From Lachnospiraceae bacterium (GTDB taxonomy: Bacteria; Bacillota; Clostridia; Lachnospirales; Lachnospiraceae), in NCBI GenBank assembly GCA_017621075.1, contig JAGATV010000023.1:1-59147 (forward strand): a DNA stretch of 59,147 bases. The letters run 5' to 3'. Below the pieces are notes generated by a model that worked only from the letters and a program-made list of their open reading frames with translations, was not told where the DNA came from and made no database searches. A program made the translations under genes and the position numbers. The first letter of the stretch is position 1; each line of letters starts with the position of its first letter. Of this stretch, positions 35,331-45,601 are shown piece after piece.

Positions 35331-36472
35331 TAAAATTTCCTCCATACCATCTTGTTTACAATACCTGTATAGCTCTGGATGATCTTTACTACCTTGGTGC
35401 TGACATTCTCATCCACATAATTGGGTACATCTACGCCCAAATCACCTTCTGCATTCATCCTGACTGCCATGTCCACCGCCTGCAATACCTGCTCCGTAGT
35501 GATGCTGCCCAGAATAAAATTGCCCTTGTCAATGGCTTCCGGCCTCTCTGTGGAGGTACGGATGCATACTGCGGGGAACGGATGACCCTTTGTGTTGAAA
35601 TAAGAAGCCTCCTCCGGCAGAGTACCGCTGTCCGACACTACGCAGAATGCATTCATCTGTAAATGGTTGTAGTCCGAAAAGCCAAAAGGCTGCAGACTCC
35701 TTACCAAAGGATGAAACTTGAAATTTCTCTGCTCGATAAATTTTTTGCTTCTGGGATGAGTGCTGTAGATAATGGGCAGCTGATAGTTTTCCGCCATACT
35801 GTTCACAGCTTCCATCAGGGCAAAGAAATTCTTCTCCTGATCGATATTTTCTTCCCTGTGGGCAGACAGAAGGATATACTTTCCCTTTTCCAGTCCCAGC
35901 GTCTCCAAAACCCTGCTTGCTTCAATCTTCTCCATATTGGCAGACAATACCTCTGCCATGGGGGAACCGGTCACATAAGTCCTCTCCTTAGCTGTCCCCT
36001 CTGCATTCAGGTATCTTCTGGCATGCTCACTGTAGCACAGGTTCACGTCCGCAATATGATCTACGATGCGGCGGTTGGTCTCCTCCGGAAGATTCTCATC
36101 AAAGCAGCGGTTGCCGGCCTCCATGTGGAAAATCGGTATCTTCAACCTCTTGGCAGAAATTGCTGCCAGTGCGGAATTGGTATCTCCCAGCACCAGAAAA
36201 GCATCGGGCCTGACTTCTGTCATCAGTTTATAACTCTTGGCAATGATATTACCGATGGTCTCTCCCAGATCGCCGCCTACTGCATCCAGATAATAATCCG
36301 GCTGCCTTAAACCCAGATCCTCAAAAAAGATCTGGTTCAAAGTATAGTCATAATTCTGTCCGGTATGTACCAGTACCTGATCAAAATACTTGTCACACTT
36401 CTTAATGACTTCCGACAATCTGATGATCTCCGGTCTGGTGCCGATCACAGTCATCAACTTTAATCTGCTCAT
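35330..36472 (-). CDS. capG: UDP-N-acetyl sugar 2-epimerase, CapG/WbpI-like
   Basis: Non-hydrolysing 2-epimerase; the last step from UDP-2-acetamido-2,6-dideoxy-L-talose to UDP-L-FucNAc. The 380 residues show MTVIGTRPEIIRL, VHTGQNYDYTLN, MEAGNRCFDENLPEETNRR (the CapG form, rather than the EAGLRT of WecB) and SAHREENID. It follows capF and capE in the pathway order. ATG 36472 with GAGG eight bases before is preferred to the ATG at 36499. The stop overlaps the next gene's start. Confidence 0.92.
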   Translation of the reverse strand: MSRLKLMTVIGTRPEIIRLSEVIKKCDKYFDQVLVHTGQNYDYTLNQIFFEDLGLRQPDYYLDAVGGDLGETIGNIIAKSYKLMTEVRPDAFLVLGDTNSALAAISAKRLKIPIFHMEAGNRCFDENLPEETNRRIVDHIADVNLCYSEHARRYLNAEGTAKERTYVTGSPMAEVLSANMEKIEASRVLETLGLEKGKYILLSAHREENIDQEKNFFALMEAVNSMAENYQLPIIYSTHPRSKKFIEQRNFKFHPLVRSLQPFGFSDYNHLQMNAFCVVSDSGTLPEEASYFNTKGHPFPAVCIRTSTERPEAIDKGNFILGSITTEQVLQAVDMAVRMNAEGDLGVDVPNYVDENVSTKVVKIIQSYTGIVNKMVWRKF

Positions 36473-36505
36473 TGCATTTACCTCTGCCTTCCTCTGCATT
36501 TATTG

Positions 36506-37624
36506 TCACTCAACTTCTTCATAAATGGTGTCCGGTCTGCCCGGATTGAAGCATTCATTGCACCACATCAAAGTTACCAGGTCTGTATCTCCCTCATTGA
36601 TGATAGTATGTGTGTATCCTGTGGGAATATCCACGACCTCCAGCTTGTCCCCGCTGACATGATATTCTACGATCTCATCAGAACCGTGCTTTCTGAAACG
36701 GATCAGTCCCTTGCCGCTGACTACCACAAACTTCTCATTCTTGGTATGATGCCAATGGTTGCCCTTGGTAATTCCCGGCTTGGAAATATTGATGGAAACC
36801 TGTCCTCTGTCAACACTTTTCAGAATTTCCGTAAAGCTGCCTCTCTCATCCTCGTGCATGATCAGAGGATAGGAAAACTGATCTTTGGGCAAATAGCTCA
36901 AATAAGTGCTGTACAGTTTCTTTTCAATGCTGTTCTCCGTCATGTCGGGAATCATCAGATTCTTTCTGCTCTCTTTGAAACTGTATAAAAGATTTACGAT
37001 CTCACCCAAAGTAATCTCATGCTCCGTCGGAACATAGCAATAGCCATCCGCATTGATATGAGGATGGCGGTCCAATGCCTGAAGCAGTTCCTCCACAACA
37101 TCATCAATATATACCAGATGCATCACCGTACTCCTGTCGTTGACCTGAATAGGCAGATCATGGGCTATATTATAACAGAAGGTAGCCACAGCGCTATTGT
37201 AATTGGGTCTGCACCACTTTCCAAACACATTGGGAAAGCGGTAGATATAGACGGGGGCCCCCGTCTCCTGTCCGTAAGAAAACATCATATCTTCCCCGGC
37301 CTTCTTGCTCTTTCCATAAGGATTTTCAAGAGCCGCCTGAATGGAGGAGGAATTCATAATGGGACAGGTATTGCCATGCTTTTTCAAAGTCTCCACCAGG
37401 GTAGTTGCAAACCCAAAGTTTCCCTCCATGAACTCTTCTACATGTTCCGGGCGGTTCACACCTGCCAGATTATATACAAAATCACACTCCCGGCAATACT
37501 CCTCCAACTTTTCCATGGGAGTATCCACCTCAAAGGGAAGTACTTCCACCCCTTCCCTTCTGTTCAATTCTGTTATCAGATTCTTACCAATAAAGCCACC
37601 GGCTCCCGTTACCAGAACTTTCAT
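36506..37624 (-). CDS. capF: Bifunctional reductase/epimerase with cupin domain, CapF
   Basis: Second enzyme of UDP-L-FucNAc synthesis. The N-terminal SDR domain shows VLVTGAGGFIGKNL and NLAGVNRPE, and the C-terminal cupin shows HEDERGSFTEILKS and GNHWHHTKNEKF with the metal-binding histidines. CapF epimerises at C3 via the cupin and reduces C4 with NADPH. The 372 residues match the family. ATG 37624 overlaps the TAA of capE as TAATG; GGGAG precedes it inside capE. Confidence 0.93.
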   Translation of the reverse strand: MKVLVTGAGGFIGKNLITELNRREGVEVLPFEVDTPMEKLEEYCRECDFVYNLAGVNRPEHVEEFMEGNFGFATTLVETLKKHGNTCPIMNSSSIQAALENPYGKSKKAGEDMMFSYGQETGAPVYIYRFPNVFGKWCRPNYNSAVATFCYNIAHDLPIQVNDRSTVMHLVYIDDVVEELLQALDRHPHINADGYCYVPTEHEITLGEIVNLLYSFKESRKNLMIPDMTENSIEKKLYSTYLSYLPKDQFSYPLIMHEDERGSFTEILKSVDRGQVSINISKPGITKGNHWHHTKNEKFVVVSGKGLIRFRKHGSDEIVEYHVSGDKLEVVDIPTGYTHTIINEGDTDLVTLMWCNECFNPGRPDTIYEEVE

Positions 37625-38664
37625 TATCTTTTCTCCCACTTAGCGATTTCATCTCTGATATAGGACAGAGTCAGCAGTTTCTCCTTCACCTGCTCCACGC
37701 TCATAAGCTCTGTATTATTGGAGTTGAATTCGGACAGCTTCGCCCTTTCCAGATTACCGTCTGTAAAATACTTATCATAATTCAGGCTGCGCTTGTCCGC
37801 AGGCACACGATAAAAATTACCCATATCGATGGCATGGGCACATTCCTCGTTGGTCAGCAATGTCTCATACATCTTCTCACCGTGGCGGATGCCGATGACC
37901 TTGATCTCATTATCCGCATGGAATAATTCCTTTACTGCCTGGGCCAGTACACCAATGGTGCAGGCCGGTGCCTTCTGTACCATGATATCTCCGCTCTCTG
38001 CGTTTTGGAAGGCATATACTACCAGCTCTACCGCTTCCTCCAGGCTCATGACAAATCTGGTCATGGAAGGCTCTGTTACAGTCAAGGGTTTGCCTTCTTT
38101 GATCTGGCTGATGAACAGCGGGATAACAGAACCTCTGGAGCAGAGCACATTCCCGTACCTGGTACAGCAGATACTGGTCTCCTCCGGAGAAATCGTGCGA
38201 GCCTTTGCCACGATGACCTTCTCCATCATTGCCTTGGAGGTGCCCATGGCGTTTACGGGATATGCCGCTTTGTCGGTGGACAGGCAGATCACCTTCCTGA
38301 CGCCTGCATCAATGGCAGCCTGCAACACATTCTCAGTGCCCAGCACATTGGTCTTTACCGCCTCAATGGGGAAAAATTCACAGGAAGGGACCTGCTTTAA
38401 GGCTGCTGCGTGGAAAATGAAATCCACACCGTGCATAGCCTTTGCGATACTCTGGGGATCACGCACATCGCCGATGTAAAATTTCAGTTTGTTGCTGTAC
38501 TCAGGATATTCACGCTGATAAAAATGGCGCATATCATCCTGCTTCAGCTCATCACGTGAGAAGATACGGATCTCTCCGATGTCGGTTGCTAAAAATCTGT
38601 TGAGTACTGCATTGCCGAAGGAACCGGTGCCTCCGGTGATAAGTAATGTTTTCCCAGTGAACAT
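37624..38664 (-). CDS. capE: UDP-GlcNAc 4,6-dehydratase/5-epimerase, CapE
   Basis: First enzyme of UDP-L-FucNAc synthesis: UDP-GlcNAc to UDP-2-acetamido-2,6-dideoxy-beta-L-arabino-4-hexulose. The 346 residues show LLITGGTGSFGNAVL, FSRDELKQDDM, LSTDKAAYPVNAMGTSK and IRHGEKMYETL, the CapE/PseB/WbjB pattern with Met instead of Tyr at the Y-x3-K site (MGTSK). AGAGG lies before the ATG. First gene of a five-gene operon behind the promoter at 38738. Confidence 0.93.
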   Translation of the reverse strand: MFTGKTLLITGGTGSFGNAVLNRFLATDIGEIRIFSRDELKQDDMRHFYQREYPEYSNKLKFYIGDVRDPQSIAKAMHGVDFIFHAAALKQVPSCEFFPIEAVKTNVLGTENVLQAAIDAGVRKVICLSTDKAAYPVNAMGTSKAMMEKVIVAKARTISPEETSICCTRYGNVLCSRGSVIPLFISQIKEGKPLTVTEPSMTRFVMSLEEAVELVVYAFQNAESGDIMVQKAPACTIGVLAQAVKELFHADNEIKVIGIRHGEKMYETLLTNEECAHAIDMGNFYRVPADKRSLNYDKYFTDGNLERAKLSEFNSNNTELMSVEQVKEKLLTLSYIRDEIAKWEKR

Positions 38665-38737
38665 AATTTACCTCTTTCTATTATTTGGCATTCTTTCCGA
38701 TCATTTTCTTTTATGTTGCCCAATTATTCACTAAATA

Positions 38738-38766
38738 AGCATACCGCAAACCGTATTGTTTTTCAA
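38738..38766 (-). promoter_or_regulatory. Promoter of the capE operon
   Basis: On the minus strand TTGAAA (38761-38766), 17 bases, TATGCT (38738-38743), about 74 bases before capE. The surrounding 138-base gap after the SGNH gene shows no terminator hairpin. Confidence 0.6.
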
Positions 38767-38802
38767 GAGCGATTCTTTCCCTTGCCCAAAGCCACCGCAC
38801 AT

Positions 38803-39931
38803 TTATTCAAACGTCTCACAAGTTTTGATAAAGAACCAATAGACATCTGCGATCTGCCAATAACCACTCTCATCAGGATGTACATTCCCGTTAGCGGATA
38901 TCCTGTCAACTGTCATTTCATTCCTCGCATTCACCGTTTCAGTCTCTATCCCCATATTGTGTTTTGTATCAAGATTTGTGTTGATAGGTATCAGATAAAT
39001 TCCCGCTTCTTCCTGTTGCCCGAATTCTTTTATCAGAGCGCTGCACCATAAGAAGTATTTCCTTCTGTATTGCCATAGATTATGAGCTGTGCCATACGCT
39101 TTTCCAAATGCGTTCTGATCATCTCCGGGCGGTATGGTGACTGCTATACCTATCTTTATGGAAGGATCAAACTCGTGGATGCTATCTGTCATTTCTGTCA
39201 GCCAGCCCAACATCTCTTCTATCTTTTTATCTTTAAGTTCCTCTTCCGAAACATCGAACAGATCATTGATTCCCAGATTGATGAATACATAATCAACACT
39301 CTCATATCCCTGCTCATCCATATAAAAGCGAAAATCAAAATGATTGCTCTCGGTATTCCAAAACAAATTTATCTCGTTATCCCGCTCTGATCCTTTGCCG
39401 TAATCCTCAAGCTTCCAACCGCTGATTCCTTCGTGATAAATTCCTTTACTTCCCTTGGTTCCCAACAAAGAGATATCCATTACATCTCCTTCAAAATTTT
39501 GAACCAGTTTTTCCATACACATTCCATTGGCAGTTGTGCTGTCACCAATGACAAGGACACTCCTTGTTTCATCTCTTCCTGCCTCTCTGTCGGCCACCAT
39601 CAAAAATGAAGTCGCACTAGCCTTTTCCACTCCATCCCGGTATGCTTTTATGGTGATCTCATATATTCCATGTTCCGGCGGAACGATTCTCAAACGATCC
39701 TCTAATTGTTCCCCCACATAACTGGTAACAGCAAAATCATAATCCCGGACATCATCATTGAGGATATTTTGAAAATAGATATTATATTCCTCACCTACCA
39801 TTCCATACAGTTTGGATGGCAAGCTAAGCTCCACTTTTTCTTCACGGAAGAAAAAAGTCAGAAAAAGCAATACCCCCCCCGAATATTACAGACAATATTG
39901 CAAGAACGCAGCTTTTGTATGTATTTTTCAC
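38803..39931 (-). CDS. Membrane-anchored SGNH hydrolase, out of frame at a G8 tract
   Basis: SGNH esterase/acyltransferase-like protein, predicted to add or remove ester groups on the polysaccharide outside the cell. The body shows VLVIGDSTTANG (nucleophile Ser), FINLGINDLFD and GNVHPDESGYW (Asp-x-x-His form). A GTG at 39931 with AAGGAG eight bases before begins MKNTYKSCVLAILSVIFG, a signal-anchor helix that then meets eight G. With eight G the frame hits TGA after about a dozen codons; with seven it joins the esterase frame and gives 375 residues. Here the gene reads as off, unless translation starts at TTG 39870. It lies among methyltransferases, another glycan-decoration step. Confidence 0.8.
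39873..39880 (-). repeat. Poly-G tract (8 G), candidate phase-variation switch
   Basis: Eight consecutive C on the plus strand, so eight G on the coding strand, at codons 18-20 of the SGNH gene. Removing one G joins signal anchor and enzyme in one frame. Confidence 0.75.
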
Positions 39932-39971
39932 CCTTTTGTCTCCTTCCGTTTAGTCCCTGAATATGGTACCC

Positions 39972-40676
39972 TTACTGTTTGTCTATTAACATCCAACAGG
40001 CACCGCAGGGTGTGAGCTTCGTCAACACTTTTTTTCTGCACAGCCATATATACTTGTCCGTCTCGATATTACAATACTCCTTAATATTCAGTCCCATTCC
40101 TTCCAGTTTCTTATGTAGGCTTGCGGAAGAATACTGGTACACCGTATCAAAATGTATGATTCTAAAAAACAACTGCATCAAGGGGTAAACCAGCCTTTCA
40201 ACCCATTCAAACCAAGGTGCGACTGTAGATTCCACGATCATTAACTGCCCACCCTGCTTTAAGACGCGCATACATTCATTTATCCCTTGCGCCACATTGC
40301 CTTCCGTCTTTTTAAAAGACTTTCCAGCGAGATGATGTATTACTGTCTGGACGATCACAGCGTCAAAGGTATTATCCTCAAATTGCTCCAGCTTCAACAT
40401 GTTTCCTTCACAGAACTTGACATTTTTATATTTTGCGTATCTTTTGACCGCCTTTCTACTGACTGACAGATCAGCACATATCAATTCTCCCAGATTTGCA
40501 AAATCATAATTTATGACTCCGCCGTTTCCGATATCAAGGACTTTGCTGCCGCCCTTCAGTTTGCTCAACCCATCATTTAACAGCTTGCCCGCATTTTTAT
40601 AAAACTGTGGCTGAATAGCCACGATTTCATCTGCATAATCATCCACAAAGCTTTCAAAGTAATTTTCTGTATTCAT
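39972..40676 (-). CDS. SAM-dependent methyltransferase
   Basis: A 234-residue class I methyltransferase with motif I VLDIGNGGVINYDF (the usual GxGxG partly altered: G-N-G-G), acidic end of strand 2 ICADLS, and VIVQTVIHHL at motif IV, then VLKQGGQLMIVES. It resembles the Methyltransf_11/ubiE branch. It could methylate a sugar or a lipid-linked glycan. ATG 40676 overlaps the TGA of the preceding methyltransferase gene (ATGA), so the two are co-translated. The C terminus has two Cys (GACWMLID). Confidence 0.8.
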   Translation of the reverse strand: MNTENYFESFVDDYADEIVAIQPQFYKNAGKLLNDGLSKLKGGSKVLDIGNGGVINYDFANLGELICADLSVSRKAVKRYAKYKNVKFCEGNMLKLEQFEDNTFDAVIVQTVIHHLAGKSFKKTEGNVAQGINECMRVLKQGGQLMIVESTVAPWFEWVERLVYPLMQLFFRIIHFDTVYQYSSASLHKKLEGMGLNIKEYCNIETDKYIWLCRKKVLTKLTPCGACWMLIDKQ

Positions 40677-41422
40677 TTTATCTCTCCCCGCACTATACAA
40701 ATCAAGCTTACACCCCACGGAAACGCTTTATTCTTTAGGATTCTCTTCTTTTCTGACGAAAATATTCTATATAACAGATCATTAAACCAATTGTCTTGAA
40801 AGCCAACTTCAATTTTACTGGCACTGTTGTCTAATCCCAAAATATTTTCCACTTTTCTGATCAGCCAGACTGCGGGAAACGACCAAAAATTATAATAACT
40901 GCAATATTCCACAGTAAATCCGCTTTCTTCCAGCTTGGCCATTAGTTCCTTTTTGGTATATCTTCTTTTGTGCATGCAATTTTTATCATGAGCAGACCAC
41001 AGACTCATCAGGGCAGGAACCGTTACGATGCATATCCCGCCTTTCTTTAAACTGCAACAGACGTTTTTCATGGCCTTTACATCATCATCAATATGTTCAA
41101 AAACATCCAATGCTACTCCAAAATCATATTTCTCACTGCAAAAGAAATCTTGCAAATCAGCCTGTGCCAGATTTGCCTGGGGAAATTCCAACTTGCAATA
41201 ATCCAACGCTTCCATAGAATAATCGATTCCCTGCACACTGCCATAAGCAGATAGTTTACGCAGCATCAATCCACAGCCACATCCAAAATCAATGATTCTA
41301 TTTGTGCTACTCTTCTTAAGCCCATACTTCTCCAGTACACTGATCACGATTTCATATTTGGCCTTAAAGTACCAATGATAAGACTCTTTATGATACATTG
41401 AATCATACATTTCTTTTTCCAT
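40673..41422 (-). CDS. SAM-dependent methyltransferase
   Basis: A 249-residue class I methyltransferase: motif I IIDFGCGCGLMLRKL, GIDYSMEALDYCK, YDFGVALDVFEHIDDD (motif IV/post I) and LKKGGICIVTVPA. The DVFEHI pattern is common in methyltransferases of surface-polysaccharide clusters. It ends at the overlapping start of a second methyltransferase. The acceptor is not predictable; chain-end methylation is one possibility. Confidence 0.85.
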   Translation of the reverse strand: MEKEMYDSMYHKESYHWYFKAKYEIVISVLEKYGLKKSSTNRIIDFGCGCGLMLRKLSAYGSVQGIDYSMEALDYCKLEFPQANLAQADLQDFFCSEKYDFGVALDVFEHIDDDVKAMKNVCCSLKKGGICIVTVPALMSLWSAHDKNCMHKRRYTKKELMAKLEESGFTVEYCSYYNFWSFPAVWLIRKVENILGLDNSASKIEVGFQDNWFNDLLYRIFSSEKKRILKNKAFPWGVSLICIVRGEIK

Positions 41423-41450
41423 TGTTGTATTTCCCTTCTATCTCCGGCTT

Positions 41451-43229
41451 CTATTTTCTTTCATATACGATAATCCGAAAGTCCGGTATGTTTTCCTCCG
41501 TATCAGCCCGGAAATAGTTTTTATTGACAAAATCATTGAAGTGATACCCTTCTTTTTCAATGCTCAGCATTTCATCCCGACCCGTGTCAATATATATTAT
41601 CTTGTCAGGAATCTTCTCCACGATCTCAAAATATTCCACCATCATCGCATCATCATTAAATCCATAAGAATAGAGCGTGATATCCCATGTCGACGGGGCG
41701 CAGAAACTGGCATCCGTCATCAGGTAAGCCATCGGAACAACTTCCATAAACAGAACCGATTCCTCTTGTTTCACATTCTCCTTTATGTAACGCTCTAATG
41801 CAACCAGAGACTGTCCTCTTTGCTCTGTTGTATAGGTTCCTTTATAAACACCCTCCGAAATTCTATACTTCATATTGTGGAAATCGTTTTCATCTGTTTC
41901 TCTGTAGAAAAATTGAAAATTAAAGAGAATACCCACTATCACGCACAAACACGCCATTCCTACAGTGAAACAGGCACTAAAATCAAATGCCTTGGCGACG
42001 CTATACTTGCGCTTTAGGTCTTTTGTGATCTCTGCACAGTATGGTATAGCAAATAACCCCATTGGAAATATGACATAAAACCTATTTGAAATACCGCCAT
42101 ATACCGTAAGGGCCATTACCACTAATGTCACGATTTCCGGTATCGCCACCATATCAAAAGCCCTGTTCAGGGCTTTGCTGTCTCTGCAGGAAAACCGACA
42201 TAGTAGAACGCCTACCAGCAATACCACGGTACTGTTGGTAATCATCCACAATCCCCGCATATTCCAGATTGTATATACAAGACCGCTGAGCATGCCAATG
42301 ACCGTGCCTGCTTTTACCAGATCTGATATACAGACGCTTCCCCTATGGATTTTTAACAATCTCAAAAAGCCGTCGAAAACCGCAGCGGCAATGATACCTG
42401 CTAAATAAAAACCTATAGCATACCTTCCCCATCCCACAATGGTATCCATGATCAGGCTCATGGGAGCACTGCCCAATGCAAAATAGGGATTATCAAAAAG
42501 CATGACCTCCAAGCTATGTATCAATCCGCCTATCGAACCTGCTTTCGCTATCAAATAACAGCTAAGGATGGCAGCCGTGATCAGACCGCCCGACACATAC
42601 CTGATGATATCCCGCTTCCAGCTTTTGGGCAGATAGCATCTGATAAGAACCAGAAAAACGATACAGTTCACAGCCTGGGCCGGACTACAGAATGTAACCA
42701 ATGCCATGAGGATGCCGCACACGCAGGCGATATTGCTTCCTTGGCCCCCATCATACTGACCGGCCCGGTAAATCAGCAGTATACTTGTGATCAAAAGGAA
42801 GGAAATCGGAATGCTGGTATAAGAAAATGCAGGGATAAAGCTATAAAAGAACAGAAGCAACGGCACTGTGCTTAAGACCGTTAAAAGCATCTCTCCCTTC
42901 TTTCCCAAAAGATAACTGATCCAGACACATATCCCTAATCTATAGATCCAAAAAGCTATCCGCATATATAGAAAGACACCTTCCATATTCGGCACAAACC
43001 ATTGATATAGCTTTACGAGAGGAGCATACAGCAAAGTCGCCCCGGGCGCCTGGGTCCAATTATCCACGAAAGGAGTCGCTCCCTGGTTTACCAACATTGC
43101 TTCCGCCGTATAAAATGCCTCATCTGAAATTTCCGTTCCCAGAAAAATCCGTACAAAGGAAAAGATAACCGCTGCAAAGACAAGTAAAAAAGTAATTATC
43201 ACGGCAGGTAAATATTTAGGTTGCTTCAT
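41451..43229 (-). CDS. Polytopic membrane protein, probable GT-C glycosyltransferase
   Basis: A 592-residue protein with about twelve helices in the first ~455 residues and a C-terminal soluble region of ~140 residues. After helix 1 an acidic loop ISDEAFYTAEAMLVNQG and FVDNWTQAPGATLLYAPL match the first-loop pattern of PMT/ArnT-like GT-C enzymes. It would use a lipid-phosphate sugar to decorate the glycan outside the membrane. It lies between Ugd (touching, with no gap to it) and the methyltransferases. Confidence 0.68.
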   Translation of the reverse strand: MKQPKYLPAVIITFLLVFAAVIFSFVRIFLGTEISDEAFYTAEAMLVNQGATPFVDNWTQAPGATLLYAPLVKLYQWFVPNMEGVFLYMRIAFWIYRLGICVWISYLLGKKGEMLLTVLSTVPLLLFFYSFIPAFSYTSIPISFLLITSILLIYRAGQYDGGQGSNIACVCGILMALVTFCSPAQAVNCIVFLVLIRCYLPKSWKRDIIRYVSGGLITAAILSCYLIAKAGSIGGLIHSLEVMLFDNPYFALGSAPMSLIMDTIVGWGRYAIGFYLAGIIAAAVFDGFLRLLKIHRGSVCISDLVKAGTVIGMLSGLVYTIWNMRGLWMITNSTVVLLVGVLLCRFSCRDSKALNRAFDMVAIPEIVTLVVMALTVYGGISNRFYVIFPMGLFAIPYCAEITKDLKRKYSVAKAFDFSACFTVGMACLCVIVGILFNFQFFYRETDENDFHNMKYRISEGVYKGTYTTEQRGQSLVALERYIKENVKQEESVLFMEVVPMAYLMTDASFCAPSTWDITLYSYGFNDDAMMVEYFEIVEKIPDKIIYIDTGRDEMLSIEKEGYHFNDFVNKNYFRADTEENIPDFRIIVYERK

Positions 43230-44450
43230 TTAGCTATCCTTTCCGTATATGTCCCTGGTGTATACCTTATCCTTCACTTTCTCCAATTTATCATCCATCC
43301 TGTTGGCAATAATGACATCGGCGGCTGCCACAAATTCCTCAAAATCATGCACCACCTGTACTCCGCTGAAGACATCTTCCTTCAATGTAGGCTCATAAAT
43401 TATGACTTCCACACCCTGATTCTGAATATTGCGCATAACTCCCTGAATGGAGGATGCTCTGAAATTATCGGAATTTGCTTTCATGGTAAGCCGGTATATA
43501 CCGATCACCACATCCTGTTTTTGAGGGAAGCCCGCTTTTTTCAAGACCCGGTCTGCGATAAATGCTTTCCTGGTCTGATTGGAATTTACTACTGCCTTAA
43601 TGACATCGTTGGGCACATCCTGAAAATTCGCCAGCAACTGTTTGGTGTCCTTGGGCAGACAATATCCGCCGTATCCGAAAGAAGGATTGTTATAATAATT
43701 GCCGATCCTGGGATCAAGGCTCATTCCTTCTATGATCTGTCTTGCATTCAGTCCCTTTGTCTCCGCATAGGTATCCAGCTCGTTGAAAAAGGACACTCTC
43801 ATTGCCAGATAAGTATTGGCAAAAAGCTTGATCGCCTCTGCCTCTGTCAGGTCCGTAAACAGGATGGGCATATCCTTCCTGATAGCCCCCTGTGCCAGGA
43901 GTCCCGCAAATGTTTTTGCCTTTTGTGCCAGAGCCTCGTCCTCCTGGGGAAAACCAACCACGATCCTGCTGGGATACAGATTATCATACAGCGCTTTTCC
44001 TTCCCGCAGGAACTCAGGTGAGAAGATCAGATTTTTGCACTGATACTTTTCACGCATCAGCTTTGTAAAGCCCACAGGAATGGTTGACTTGATCACGATG
44101 ATCGCCCGGTCATTTACTTCCATGACTTTTTTGATCACCTGCTTTACAGAGGATGTATCAAAATAATTTGTCTTCTCGTCATAATTGGTAGGCGTGGAAA
44201 CAATGACAAAATCAGCTTCCCTGTATGCAGCTTCACCATCCAGGGTAGCTGTCAGATTCAGGTCCTTCTCTTTCAGATATTCCTGGATTTCCTTATCTTC
44301 TATAGGAGACTGCTTCCTGTTGATCATATCAACCTTTTCGGGCATGATGTCTACCGCATACACTTTATTATGCTGTGCCAGCAGGATGGCATTGGACAAT
44401 CCCACATATCCTGTTCCTGCAATGGCAATGGTATATTGCTGCTTTTCCAT
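43230..44450 (-). CDS. ugd: UDP-glucose 6-dehydrogenase
   Basis: Oxidises UDP-glucose to UDP-glucuronate with NAD. The 406 residues show [54 protein letters not shown] and the catalytic Cys264 in [14 protein letters not shown], closely following the E. coli Ugd pattern. The neighbours downstream in the pathway (45602, 44501, 46197) look like Wlb/Wbp enzymes that use UDP-GlcNAcA, so a UDP-GlcNAc dehydrogenase role is possible but the motifs favour UDP-glucose. ATG 44450 follows GGAGG; the TTG at 44468 overlaps it. Confidence 0.9.
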   Translation of the reverse strand: MEKQQYTIAIAGTGYVGLSNAILLAQHNKVYAVDIMPEKVDMINRKQSPIEDKEIQEYLKEKDLNLTATLDGEAAYREADFVIVSTPTNYDEKTNYFDTSSVKQVIKKVMEVNDRAIIVIKSTIPVGFTKLMREKYQCKNLIFSPEFLREGKALYDNLYPSRIVVGFPQEDEALAQKAKTFAGLLAQGAIRKDMPILFTDLTEAEAIKLFANTYLAMRVSFFNELDTYAETKGLNARQIIEGMSLDPRIGNYYNNPSFGYGGYCLPKDTKQLLANFQDVPNDVIKAVVNSNQTRKAFIADRVLKKAGFPQKQDVVIGIYRLTMKANSDNFRASSIQGVMRNIQNQGVEVIIYEPTLKEDVFSGVQVVHDFEEFVAAADVIIANRMDDKLEKVKDKVYTRDIYGKDS

Positions 44451-44500
44451 ATTCTCTGTTTCCTCCAACTCTTTCCGTATTGTCGTTCTGATAACAGCCC

Positions 44501-45577
44501 CTATTCAAACATGCCTTTCATGTCCACGCTGGCAAAATCTGACAAAGGAAGTTTTACCGGTACCCCTTCCTTCTGGCTCTTATAGATTGCCAGTACCATC
44601 TCCAGGGCATTCCTTCCCGCTTTGGCATCAATATAAGGTGCTCTGTCATTCTGGATGGCATCTATCACATCTGCATACAGGCTGGTATGTCCGTTGCCGT
44701 ACACATTGGAGGTAGCTTCCTTCAAGCCTTCCTTGCCCGCATCGCCCGCATCCTCATCGGCAAATTTCCACACATCGATATTGTTGGTGGATGTTCCGCC
44801 AAGCTTTACGGTCCCCTTCTCTCCAAACAGGTACAGGGTCTCCTCCAGGTTTTCAGGATATACATTCGTGGTGCCTTCTATGGTGGCAACCGTTCCGTTT
44901 TTAAAGCGGACCACCGCTACTCCTATGTCCTCCGCCTCCAGATAGTCATGGAAACGCTGTCTCGTCTGTCCGTATACCTCTTCCACTTCGTCTCCCATCA
45001 GCCATCTGATCAGATCTATTCCGTGAATGCACTGATTCATCAAAGCTCCGCCGTCAGAAGCCCAAAGACCTCTCCAGGGTGCCTGGTCATAATAGCCTTT
45101 ATTCCGGTTCCAACGAACATGGATGCTGCCGTGGGACATCCTTCCAAAACGTCCTGCATCAATAGCCTGTTTCACTTCCTGAACAGCAATATTAAATCGA
45201 TTCTGGTGGCATGCAGATACCTTTACATGCTTTTCCTCTGCAAGCTTTACGATGGCATCCGCATCCTCCATGCTCATGGCAATGGGTTTCTCTATGATAC
45301 AGTTGACACCTTTTTCAATACAATAGAGTGCAATCTGGGCATGCACGCCGCTCTCTGTAGCGATGGCCACCAGTTCCGGCTCACATTCCTCCACCATCTG
45401 TTTATAATCTGTATAACGGCGGATACTTTCCTCTTTCTCCAGACCATGCTTTGCCAGCAGTTGTTCCATCTTTTCAGGAACAATATCACACACTGCCGTC
45501 AGCTCCAAGCCGTTATTTACAACTGCCTTGATGTGATTTGTTGCGATCCTTCCGCAACCGATTAATGCATATCTCAT
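44501..45577 (-). CDS. Gfo/Idh/MocA family oxidoreductase, WlbA/WbpB-like
   Basis: NAD-dependent sugar oxidoreductase of 358 residues: Rossmann [27 protein letters not shown], the EKP motif [10 protein letters not shown] (Lys97) and [17 protein letters not shown]. With the acetyltransferase (45602) and aminotransferase (46197) next to it, it probably makes the 3-keto intermediate of a 2,3-diamino sugar such as UDP-GlcNAc3NAcA. A UDP-GlcNAc 6-dehydrogenase that would supply the substrate is not obvious in the window. Confidence 0.85.
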   Translation of the reverse strand: MRYALIGCGRIATNHIKAVVNNGLELTAVCDIVPEKMEQLLAKHGLEKEESIRRYTDYKQMVEECEPELVAIATESGVHAQIALYCIEKGVNCIIEKPIAMSMEDADAIVKLAEEKHVKVSACHQNRFNIAVQEVKQAIDAGRFGRMSHGSIHVRWNRNKGYYDQAPWRGLWASDGGALMNQCIHGIDLIRWLMGDEVEEVYGQTRQRFHDYLEAEDIGVAVVRFKNGTVATIEGTTNVYPENLEETLYLFGEKGTVKLGGTSTNNIDVWKFADEDAGDAGKEGLKEATSNVYGNGHTSLYADVIDAIQNDRAPYIDAKAGRNALEMVLAIYKSQKEGVPVKLPLSDFASVDMKGMFE

Positions 45578-45601
45578 TTCCCATCCTCCATTCAGTGGCT
45601 T

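Noticed and set aside
43230-44450. WbpA-type UDP-GlcNAc 6-dehydrogenase
   Set aside because: The motifs follow E. coli-type UDP-glucose dehydrogenase ([25 protein letters not shown]) more closely; kept only as an alternative.
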